Positions 9,408 to 17,200 of a DNA stretch of 26,588 nt are shown one piece after another. The first letter of the stretch is position 1. Each line of letters begins with the position of its first letter. Location: positions 1 to 26,588 of the forward strand of contig JBDRNO010000090.1 in the NCBI GenBank assembly GCA_043811005.1. Reading direction: 5' to 3'. The DNA is from JBDRNO01 sp043811005. Lineage in GTDB: Bacteria > Bacteroidota > Bacteroidia > NORP154. The notes under the pieces are model-generated. The model had not been told where the DNA came from. It ran no database searches and saw only the letters and a list, made by a program, of their open reading frames with translations. A program made the position numbers and the translations under genes.

Positions 9408-9881
9408 ATGACTTTAACCGTTATAATAATACTTATCTCATTGGGATTAATATTGATGCTCCTTGAGATACTGGTCATCCCGGGAGGTATTGTCGGAATT
9501 ATCGGACTGGGGCTGACTATCGCGGGAGTATGGTGTGCATATGATCTTGGCACTGCAACTGGTAACTATACACTTTTAATTACTTTACTAATTTCAGGAA
9601 TGTTAATTTACTACTCATTAAGATCAAATACATGGAATAAATTAATGTTATTGACAACAATTAAAGGAAAAGTTAATACTTTTGACGAAAATTTGATCAA
9701 AGAAGGAGATACTGGGATTACCATCTCCAGGTTAGCTCCAATAGGAAAAGCTTCAATTAATGATAACTTTTATGAAGTTCAATCAGTTACTGATTTTATT
9801 GATGAAAATAAAGAAATCAAAGTTGTGAAAATTGAAGGAAGTAAAATATTTGTTAAATTAAAGAACATACCTTCAAAATAA
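9408..9881 (+). CDS. NfeD-type membrane protein
   Basis: The product is about 157 residues from the ATG at 9408. A GTG at 9399 is in frame but would add only three residues, and ATG is the usual start here. Two or three hydrophobic segments fill the first half, including a glycine-rich IPGGIVGIIGLGL helix. The C-terminal half is a soluble beta-rich domain with GDTGITISRLAPIGKASIND, the hallmark of the NfeD OB-fold domain (GxxGxxxxxLxPxGxxxxxG). This is the short NfeD form without the N-terminal ClpP-like protease. NfeD partners are usually encoded beside flotillin or stomatin-like proteins, and FloA is the next gene. The pair is thought to organise membrane microdomains and envelope quality control. 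Confidence 0.9.
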   Translation: MTLTVIIILISLGLILMLLEILVIPGGIVGIIGLGLTIAGVWCAYDLGTATGNYTLLITLLISGMLIYYSLRSNTWNKLMLLTTIKGKVNTFDENLIKEGDTGITISRLAPIGKASINDNFYEVQSVTDFIDENKEIKVVKIEGSKIFVKLKNIPSK

Positions 9882-9891
9882 GGATTTTAAT

Positions 9892-9960
9892 ATGTTTCAA
9901 AAATTATTTACAACGGCACGTGCTGGCAAAACCTCATCGGTCTCCGATACAGATCAATAA
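9892..9960 (+). CDS. Possible 22-residue small ORF between nfeD and floA
   Basis: An ATG ten bases after the nfeD stop opens a 22-codon frame reading MFQKLFTTARAGKTSSVSDT followed by two residues and TAA. An AGGA lies nine bases upstream of the ATG, which is a fair ribosome-binding site for this phylum. There is no membrane segment or known motif. It may be translated within the nfeD-floA transcript or be chance; I have no family match. Confidence 0.2.
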   Translation: MFQKLFTTARAGKTSSVSDTDQ

Positions 9961-10028
9961 TAAACAACCTAATCGGTGTTAAATAAATCAATAATTCAAC
10001 AAATCAAAAAATCAAAAAATAAACTAAC

Positions 10029-11015
10029 ATGGGAACAAGTATAGGATTACTCATCGCTTTTGCAGTAGCGATAATAGTCGGGTTATGGATACTATTGTAT
10101 TTCATACCCGTAGGACTATGGTTTCAGGCATTATTATCCGGTGTCAGGATATCATTATTGCAGTTAATATTGATGCGCTGGAGAAAGGTGCCCCCCACCC
10201 AAATTGTCAACCCGTTAATAAACGCACGAAAAGCCGGGCTGGCAACAATGAACATGAACGAGCTTGAGGCACATTTTTTAGCAGGTGGAGATGTGAAAAC
10301 CGTAGTAAAAGCATTAATATCTGCCGACAAGGCAAACATCGGGCTGGATTTTAAAACTGCATGTGCGATAGACCTTGCCGGCAGGGAAGTCTATGAGGCG
10401 GTGCAGATGTCTGTCATTCCCAAGGTGATAGACACACCCCTTGTTACCGCTGTCGCAAAAGATGGTATTCAATTAATTTGTAAGGCAAGGATTACCGTCA
10501 GAACAAATATCAAGCAATTGGTGGGAGGTGCAGGGGAAGATACTGTTTTAGCAAGGGTAGGCGAAGGTATTGTATCCTCAATCGGCTCAGCTACTAATCA
10601 TAAAGCCGTTCTTGAAAACCCCGACTCTATCTCAAAACTCGTGCTTGCAAAAGGACTGGATGCAGGTACTGCTTTTGAGATACTCTCAATTGATATTGCA
10701 GATGTTGATATCGGGAAAAATATAGGAGCCGTACTTCAGACCGACCAGGCTGAGGCAGACAAGAGAATTGCACAGGCAAAAGCCGAAGAACGAAGGGCTA
10801 TGGCTGTTGCACTTGAGCAGGAGATGAAAGCAAAAGCGCAGGAAGCAAGAGCAAAAGTTATTGAAGCAGAAGCTGAAGTTCCTAAGGCAATGGCTCAGGC
10901 ATTCAGGGAAGGAAACCTCGGCATTATGGACTACTACAGAATGAAAAACATTGAAGCCGATACCGGAATGCGCGATTCCATTTCCAAACCACCTCAGAAG
11001 CCAAGTGGAAAATAA
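10029..11015 (+). CDS. floA: Flotillin-like protein FloA
   Basis: The 328-residue product closely follows the FloA (YqfA) family in length and sequence. An N-terminal membrane hairpin covers about residues 5-35, with a cytoplasmic SPFH-like domain after it. Conserved blocks include MRWRKVPPTQIVNPLINARKAG, AHFLAGGDV, the AIDLAGREVYEAVQMSV segment and VGEGIVSSIGSA. The C-terminal region is an Ala/Glu/Lys-rich helix with QAEADKRIAQAKAEERRAMA, followed by PKAMAQAFREGNLGIMDYY. FloA oligomerises into membrane microdomains that affect membrane fluidity and protein complexes. It follows nfeD by 147 bp on the same strand, the usual arrangement. The ATG at 10029 starts just before the hydrophobic segment and is the best start. 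Confidence 0.96.
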   Translation: MGTSIGLLIAFAVAIIVGLWILLYFIPVGLWFQALLSGVRISLLQLILMRWRKVPPTQIVNPLINARKAGLATMNMNELEAHFLAGGDVKTVVKALISADKANIGLDFKTACAIDLAGREVYEAVQMSVIPKVIDTPLVTAVAKDGIQLICKARITVRTNIKQLVGGAGEDTVLARVGEGIVSSIGSATNHKAVLENPDSISKLVLAKGLDAGTAFEILSIDIADVDIGKNIGAVLQTDQAEADKRIAQAKAEERRAMAVALEQEMKAKAQEARAKVIEAEAEVPKAMAQAFREGNLGIMDYYRMKNIEADTGMRDSISKPPQKPSGK

Positions 11016-11016
11016 G

Positions 11017-11238
11017 GGTATCAGCTCTTAAAAATCAAAACTTACCATCCGCCAGCTGGCGGACGATAATTTTGTTGGTGTTAATAGACAAGTTGACAAT
11101 AGGCAGTTGGCAAAAAAAACAAATTGCCTACTGCCTATTGTCAATTGCCTACTTGTATAATATTTAATAAAATTTATTTCCCGCTAAAAGCAAATTCATT
11201 TTTAAAACTTGTTTTAAATAATGATGTGAAATGGCCAG
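11017..11238 (-). repeat. Dispersed intergenic repeat R1, copy 2 (inverted)
   Basis: This is the reverse complement of the block at 127-352 and begins two bases after the floA stop codon. It keeps the CTTACCA and CGATAATTTTGTTG landmarks, the GGCAGTTGG/AAATTGCC hairpin (about 11088-11153), and the ATTTATTTCCCGCTAAAA block. The hairpin arms differ from copy 1 by 7-bp units: here the GGCAGTA-type unit is doubled on one side, while copy 1 has an extra ACTGTCA on the other. It may act as a floA transcript end, but no classic U-tract terminator is visible. Confidence 0.85.
11048..11063. repeat. TCCGCCAGCTGGCGGA palindrome inside R1 copy 2
   Basis: This is a perfect 16-bp palindrome placed between the same flanks (CGATAAT and CTTACCA, read on this strand) that hold the ATCCCGA-type palindrome in copy 1. 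A similar sequence, 13 of 16 bases identical, appears at 21395-21410 in the core of a palindrome inside the DUF2520 gene. Confidence 0.85.
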
Positions 11239-11281
11239 GAGTTATACCTGGATCTCTGAATTTTCAGTTCCGTGTATTTAC

Positions 11282-11354
11282 TACCTTTGCTACCTTTCCA
11301 AAATAATCACTTTATCTTAATTTTTTAAATCTATATCCTTTTTTTATATATTTG
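11282..11354 (+). promoter_or_regulatory. Candidate promoter elements upstream of tRNA-Arg
   Basis: Two exact matches to the Bacteroidota -7 consensus TAnnTTTG occur: TACCTTTG (11282-11289) and TATATTTG (11347-11354). The second ends 50 bp before the tRNA, a natural distance for a tRNA leader. Neither has a clear TTTG -33 box 19-21 bp upstream; only T-rich stretches are there. Confidence 0.45.
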
Positions 11355-11403
11355 CAATTAATCACAAATATATAAATCAAAAATCCTATAATCTTAAATA
11401 ATT

Positions 11404-11478
11404 GCACCCGTAGCTTAATCTGGATAGAGCATCTGACTACGGATCAGAAGGTTGAAGGTTCGAATCCTTTCGGGTGTA
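11404..11478 (+). tRNA. tRNA-Arg (anticodon ACG)
   Basis: The sequence folds as a full cloverleaf. The acceptor GCACCCG (11404-11410) pairs with CGGGTGT (11471-11477), with one G-U at the end. The D-stem is GCTT/AGAGC, the anticodon stem is TCTGA/TCAGA around loop CTACGGA, and the T-arm is GAAGG-TTCGAAT-CCTTT. The anticodon ACG (11439-11441) reads CGT, and after deamination of A34 to inosine also CGC and CGA. The 3' CCA is not encoded, as is usual in this phylum, so the tRNA depends on the CCA-adding enzyme. The next gene's ATG lies only 40 bp downstream. Confidence 0.96.
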
Positions 11479-11518
11479 CAAGAAAAAAACATTTAACATT
11501 GTAAATTTATTAAAAATC

Positions 11519-13897
11519 ATGAAAAAAATTATTTATCTAATTGGTTTGACGCTATTGCCCATGATCTCAAATGCGCAATCAAATTTCATTAACTGGGAAA
11601 AATCATTCGGGGGTTCGATGAATGATGGCGGTGCTTATGTGGAACAAACAATTGATGGCGGTTTCATCATTGGCGGATATGCTTATTCGGATGATGGAGA
11701 TGTCAATGGTCATCATGGCTATACATCCGAAGCAGATGGATGGATCGTCAGGCTCAATTCGTACGGTGATACTCTATGGACCCGGTCGCTCGGAGGAACA
11801 AAAAATGATTTTATCTCCCAGGTAAAGCAAACACCTGATGGCGGGTTTATTGTTGTAGCTTATTCCAAGTCGGATGATGGTGATGTTACATTACATCATG
11901 GCTCTCAATGGTATTATGATGCATGGATCGTTAAATTGGGAAGCTCGGGGAATATTGAATGGGAAAGATCCTATGGCGGTACGAGTGACGACTATGGTAT
12001 TTCAATTGATCTTTCAGACGATGGTGGTTATATCGTTGGTGCAGCTTCAAGTTCAACTGATGATGATGTGTGGGGTAATATCGGAGGAATGGACTGCTGG
12101 GTGCTAAAACTGAACAGCACCGGAGACACTATCTGGACAAAAAATTATGGCGGGACTTCAAGTGAATATATCGAATCAATAATGGCAACAAACGATGGGG
12201 GATATGTCTTTGCCGGTGAATCAAATTCAAGTAACGGTGATGTAACTAGTAATAACGGAGCTTCCGACTACTGGATAGTAAAATTGGATAGTCTCGGAAA
12301 TATACAATGGAAAGGATCTTATGGCGGTTCATGGTATGACGAGATACGTTCATTGGAACAAACCAGTGATGGCGGTTATATCGCTGCCGGATTTACCGCT
12401 TCCTTTGACTTTGATGTAACCGGAAACCATGGAGGCTATGATTACTGGATAGCAAAATTCGATAGCACCGGTGATACTTTATGGACTAAAACCTTTGGAG
12501 GGACCAATGATGACCTGGCTTATTCTATCAAACAAACCTGTGACCAGGGTTTTATCATTGCAGGCTACTCATATTCAGATGACGGGGATATAACAGATCA
12601 CCATGGTTCAACCAGCTATACTGATTCCTGGTTAGTTAAAATAGATAACCAGGGAAACCTGGAATGGTCTCAATCTCTGGGAGGTACCGATATGGATGAG
12701 GGATCTTCAATAATACAAACACCTGACGGCCAGTATGTTATAGCATGTTATTCTAAATCATCAGATGGGGATGTAACAGATAACAATGGTGGTTATGATC
12801 TCTGGATTGTAAATATGGCAAGTAACAGGGTTACTCCTGAAATCTGTTTGGTAACCGTAGATTCCGCAACAGGCAAAAATTTGATAGTGTGGGAAGAAAC
12901 AGCTTTCCCGGCAGTTTCCTATAACATCTATAAAGAGGGTTATATTGCCGATGTATATGATTATATTGGAACCGTATCTTTCGATACGCTAAGCATATTT
13001 ATAGATGCCGCTTCAAACCCGGCTCAAAAATGCAACAGGTATAAGATATCTACCATTGATTCCTGTGGCAACGAATCGTTGTTAAGCACCGAGCATAAGA
13101 CCATGCACCTTAATGCTAACCTAAGCGTAAACAAAGATTTCGTAAACCTGATATGGGAAAACTATGAAGGTCTGTCTTTCAGTACTTATCACATTTATAA
13201 AGGCACCTCATCCGTCACCATGGACTCGATTGATGCGGTTCCCAACAACATTTTTTCTTACACTGACTCTATAACCATGGATACTGCCGCCCTGCATTAC
13301 TCGATCGTTGTGGTCCACCCCACAGGCTGTACGGCTACTATCAAAGCAAAAAACTATAATTCATCCAAGTCCAATACGCAATCAATTGCCGGACTGGAGG
13401 CATTATCAGCATCTGCCACAACCACCAATGCCACATCAGGTAACTGTGACGGAACGGCAATCGTTACAGCAAACGGAGGAACATCTCCATATACATACCT
13501 GTGGGATGACCCTGCCAGCCAAACAACCTCCACAGCAACCGGTTTGTGTGGAAATACAACATATACCGTTGCTGTAACTGATGCAGGTGGAGATGCAACT
13601 AGCACAACAGTTTTCATAGGCGAAACAACGGGTATCACTCCGCAATCTTTAATCCGCAATCCGCAATTAATAGTATATCCGAATCCAAGCAGAGGGGTGT
13701 TTACATTACAAATTATTGATTCACAATTTGCGATTTGCGATTATATTATCTATGATGTTTTAGGAAGGGAAATAATTAAATCTAAAATCTTAAATCATAT
13801 ATCTGAAATAGATATGTCCGCCTATCCAACGGGTATTTATAACTTGCTCATAATAACAGAAGAAAGGATTGTAAATAAAAGGATAGTTATAGAATAA
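11519..13897 (+). CDS. T9SS cargo protein with seven propeller repeats and SprB repeat
   Basis: The product is about 792 residues. The ATG at 11519 gives a standard signal peptide ending SNAQ. The frame is open from a GTG at 11474, but that GTG lies inside the tRNA and is rejected. Seven consecutive repeats of about 58-62 residues follow (about 25-437). Each reads W..S.GG...D....I..T.DGG.I..G.S.S.DGDV...HG..D.WI.KL...G, as in the beta-propeller-like repeats of many secreted Bacteroidota proteins. Seven repeats suggest one closed seven-bladed propeller. Residues about 440-620 look like Fn3-type beta domains. One SprB-type repeat (about 628-704, with NCDGTA, YLWDDP and TATGLC) precedes the sorting domain. 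That domain has YPNPSRGVFTL, YDVLGREI, YPTGIYNL and a basic end near VNKRIVIE, which is a type A T9SS signal. It is probably secreted and surface-anchored; the ligand is unknown. Confidence 0.92.
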   Translation: MKKIIYLIGLTLLPMISNAQSNFINWEKSFGGSMNDGGAYVEQTIDGGFIIGGYAYSDDGDVNGHHGYTSEADGWIVRLNSYGDTLWTRSLGGTKNDFISQVKQTPDGGFIVVAYSKSDDGDVTLHHGSQWYYDAWIVKLGSSGNIEWERSYGGTSDDYGISIDLSDDGGYIVGAASSSTDDDVWGNIGGMDCWVLKLNSTGDTIWTKNYGGTSSEYIESIMATNDGGYVFAGESNSSNGDVTSNNGASDYWIVKLDSLGNIQWKGSYGGSWYDEIRSLEQTSDGGYIAAGFTASFDFDVTGNHGGYDYWIAKFDSTGDTLWTKTFGGTNDDLAYSIKQTCDQGFIIAGYSYSDDGDITDHHGSTSYTDSWLVKIDNQGNLEWSQSLGGTDMDEGSSIIQTPDGQYVIACYSKSSDGDVTDNNGGYDLWIVNMASNRVTPEICLVTVDSATGKNLIVWEETAFPAVSYNIYKEGYIADVYDYIGTVSFDTLSIFIDAASNPAQKCNRYKISTIDSCGNESLLSTEHKTMHLNANLSVNKDFVNLIWENYEGLSFSTYHIYKGTSSVTMDSIDAVPNNIFSYTDSITMDTAALHYSIVVVHPTGCTATIKAKNYNSSKSNTQSIAGLEALSASATTTNATSGNCDGTAIVTANGGTSPYTYLWDDPASQTTSTATGLCGNTTYTVAVTDAGGDATSTTVFIGETTGITPQSLIRNPQLIVYPNPSRGVFTLQIIDSQFAICDYIIYDVLGREIIKSKILNHISEIDMSAYPTGIYNLLIITEERIVNKRIVIE

Positions 13898-13903
13898 CAT
13901 TAT

Positions 13904-13930
13904 GTAAAGACGCACGGCCGTGCGTCTCAA
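13904..13930. repeat. GTAGAGAC-family palindrome, degenerate copy
   Basis: The core GACGCACGG/CCGTGCGTC (13909-13926) is a perfect 18-bp palindrome with GTAAA to the left and TCAAA to the right. These ends match the GTAGAGAC...GTCTCTAC palindromes at 21240-21267 and 21381-21429 with one or two changes. It sits at the left edge of the 20-bp tandem array. Confidence 0.7.
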
Positions 13931-14050
13931 AGCACGACAGTGCGTCTCAAAGCACGACAGTGCGTCTCAAAGCACGACAGTGCGCCTCAAAGCACGACAG
14001 TGCGCCTCAAAGCACGACAGTGCGTCTCAAAGCACGACAGTCCGCCTCAT
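13921..14050. repeat. 20-bp tandem repeat array, six full units
   Basis: Six full units of TGCGTCTCAAAGCACGACAG run from 13921 to 14040, followed by a ten-base partial unit. Units differ only at one position (T or C in TGCGTCTC versus TGCGCCTC), and the partial unit has TCCGCC. Each junction can form a short GCACGACAGTGC hairpin. The first half of the unit copies the right arm of the palindrome beside it, so the array probably grew from that palindrome. There are no spacers, so it is not CRISPR. Confidence 0.92.
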
Positions 14051-14145
14051 TCAAATCAAAAATAATCCAATTTCAAAAATTTGAGTAAGAAAAGTATTTT
14101 ATAGTGAGAAAACGATCGAATCGTTGAAAAGAAATTATTATAAAA

Positions 14146-14177
14146 TTTGATTTTTTAAAAATATTCCTTTATTTTAG
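14146..14177 (+). promoter_or_regulatory. Candidate Bacteroidota promoter for the C25 peptidase
   Basis: TTTG (14146-14149), a 20-bp spacer and TATTTTAG (14170-14177) resemble the TTTG-N19-21-TAnnTTTG promoter with one mismatch. The expected start site is about 20 bases before the ATG at 14207. A small AACGAT/ATCGTT hairpin lies upstream at 14111-14125. The rest of the 309-bp gap is the tandem array and AT-rich DNA. Confidence 0.45.
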
Positions 14178-14206
14178 CACATTAATTAATCTTATACTGT
14201 ATAATT

Positions 14207-17200
14207 ATGAAAAAGTTAATATTTACACTCAATTCCATCCTGATCATTTCTCTTTTTGCATTTACCCGGTATTCCTCAGCTCAGCAAATTGGCTTAATTA
14301 ACAAGGATGGAGCTAAAGAAACCCAAATAGAATTGGTTTCAAGCAATCCTAATTCAACGATCATCAAATTTAATGTAAACGGCTTTGCTAAAAAGCCCGT
14401 AACAACGGGGAAGGGAGCTGCATATATTATTAAAACAGATAAAGGCACCCCCATTCTTAAAGCAGGTGCACCTGATCTTAATAAGTTAACGGCTTCGATC
14501 ATTATTCCCGATAAAGCTAAAATGAATGTTGAGGTTATCTCTTCTGTTTACACTGATTATCAAAACATAGACATCGCGCCCTCAAAGGGAAATTTGAAAC
14601 GGAATATAAATCCTGCTACTGTCCCCTATACTTACAGTGCTATTTACCAGGAAAACCGGTTTTTCCCTGCAAAACTTGCCGAGTTGAGAAAGCCGTATAT
14701 TCTACGGGATTTCAGGGGACAAACAGTCATTGTTTACCCGTTTCAGTACAACCCAGTTACAAAAACCCTAAGGGTTTACAATGAAATTACAGTAAAGGTA
14801 AAGGTCATACCAAAAGCTAATGAGAGTGCCAATCAATTTAATAGAACCAAACCATTAAAGAAAATTCAAACTGACTTCAGAAAAATATATGATGATCATT
14901 TCCTGAATTATCAAGCAGCAAGTTTAAAATATACTCCTGTTGAGGAACAGGGAAATATGCTGATAATTTGTTATGGTTCTTTTATGAGCGACATGCAACC
15001 ATTTATTGATTGGAAAAAACTAAAAGGCATCCCTGTTGAGATAGTTGATGTGGCAACAATTGGTGGAGCAACTGCCATTAAGTCTTATGTTGCCAACTAC
15101 TACAATACCAATGGACTAACTTTCCTGTTATTAGTAGGCGATGCTAGCGAGGTTCCAACATACCCTTCATCAAGCGGAGATTCCGATAACAGCTATGCTT
15201 ATATCTCAGGCAGTGATTCATATCCCGAATTATTTGCGGGAAGATTTTCTGCTGAGAATACCACGCATGTTCAAACTATGGTAACCCGTACTATTAATTA
15301 TGAAAAGTATCCCCCTCAAAGTGGAAGTTGGTATAACACAGGCGTTGGCATTGCTTCTGACGAAGGACCTGGAGATGACGGAGAAATGGATTATGAACAT
15401 ATACGTAATATTAGAAGTTCCTTGTTGGGTTATAATTATTCTTCCGTGCATGAATTATATGATGGCAGTCAAGGAGGGCAGGATGCTGCCGGAGACGCAA
15501 CAAACACAATGTTGTCCAATATTGTTGAAACCGGAATTAGTATCATTAATTATACAGGACATGGCGGTCAAACTTCATTCGTCACTACCGGCATGGATAA
15601 TAACGATGTTAATAATCTCACTAATGTGGATATGTATCCCTTTATCTTTGCCGTTGCTTGTGTAAATGGAGATTTTTCGACCGGAACTTGTTTTGCTGAA
15701 GCATGGCTAAGAGCTACACATAATTCAACAGGTGAACCCACAGGAGCCATTGCTACTGTAATGTCAACCATTAATCAAAGCTGGGACCCTCCGATGTCAG
15801 GTCATGATGAAATGAATGATATCCTTATTGAAAGCTATGGCAGTAACATAAAACGAACTTTTGGCGGACTTTCTATGAATGGTTGTATGAAAATGAATGA
15901 TGACTACGGAGCTGCAGGAGATGAAATGACCGATACATGGACCATTTTTGGCGATCCGTCAGTCGTTATAAGAACAGATGTTCCTGATTCAATGACAGTT
16001 ACGCATGATCCTACAGTATTATTAGGCGCCACTCAATTCCAGGTGCTCTGTAACACTGAAGATGCACTCGTCTCTCTAACTATTGATGGTGAAATAATTG
16101 GCACCGGTTATATAAATGGTGGGGTTTCAACAATTGTTTTCACTGCATTAAGTACGGTTGATACTTTAAAAGTAACTGTTACTGCCTACAACAAGGTTCC
16201 TTATTTGGGCGATGTACTTATTATTCCACCATCCGGTCCTTATATCCACTATTCATCCTGTATAATTAATGATATTTCAGGAAATAATGATAGTGATGCC
16301 GATTACGGGGAATCAATTGAATTAAATGTTACACTTAACAACGTGGGCATATCCACAGCAAATGATGTAAGTGCCGTATTATCAACAACCGATACAAATA
16401 TTGTAATATCAGATAATTATCAAGACTTTGGAGATATTGTTGACGGAACCGGCTCAACTCAGGATAGTGCCTATTCCTTTACCATAGCTGATGACATCCC
16501 TGATCAGCACCAGGTTTTATTTGTCTTGGATATCAGTGACAGTGCATCAAACAACTGGACATCATCTTTCTCTATTACAGTTGACGCACCTGACTTAAGC
16601 TGCGGAAATATTATTATTGATGATACAGCCGGAGGTAACGGCAATGGCATATTAGATGATGGAGAAACTGCTGATATTATAATACTATCTTCTAATGACG
16701 GACACAGCGATTCGCCTGTTGCAGTTGGAACTTTATCTACAGGCAGTTCTTATATTACTATCAATAATAATTCTTGTAACTTGGGAACTATTGGAGAAAA
16801 CGGAGGAACAGTGAACGCAATATTTAATATTACCGTAGCTTCTTCCGTTCCTCCAGGTACCAGTATAGACCTGATTTATGATGTTACAGCAGGTAATTAC
16901 TCTGCTCAAAGAACCTATTATAAGACCATTAACTTGGTCATTGAAGATTTTGAGACAAATGATTTCTCTCAATTTGACTGGACTTTCGGAGGAAATGCAC
17001 CCTGGTTTACAACTACTGAAAATCCTTATGAAGGTTCATATTGTTCAAAATCCGGAGCAATTGGTAATGATCAATCATCAGAGATAATAATAGAACTCAA
17101 TGTGCTTGCAGACGATAGCATCTCATTTTACAAGAAAGTATCCTCAGAACAGGATTGGGATTTTTTGGAGTTTTACATTGACAACACAAAGATGGATGAA

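Noticed and set aside
11124..11306. 60-codon frame beginning MPTAYCQLPTC
   Set aside because: It is the translated hairpin of R1 copy 2 and crosses candidate promoter sequence; there is no coding character.
11404..11478. tRNA as an integration site for a genomic island
   Set aside because: No integrase and no duplicated tRNA 3' end are visible in the window.
11474..11518. GTG start for the propeller protein
   Set aside because: The GTG lies inside the tRNA acceptor stem, and the ATG at 11519 gives a clean signal peptide.
13921..14050. CRISPR array
   Set aside because: The 20-bp units are back to back with no unique spacers, and no cas genes are in the window.
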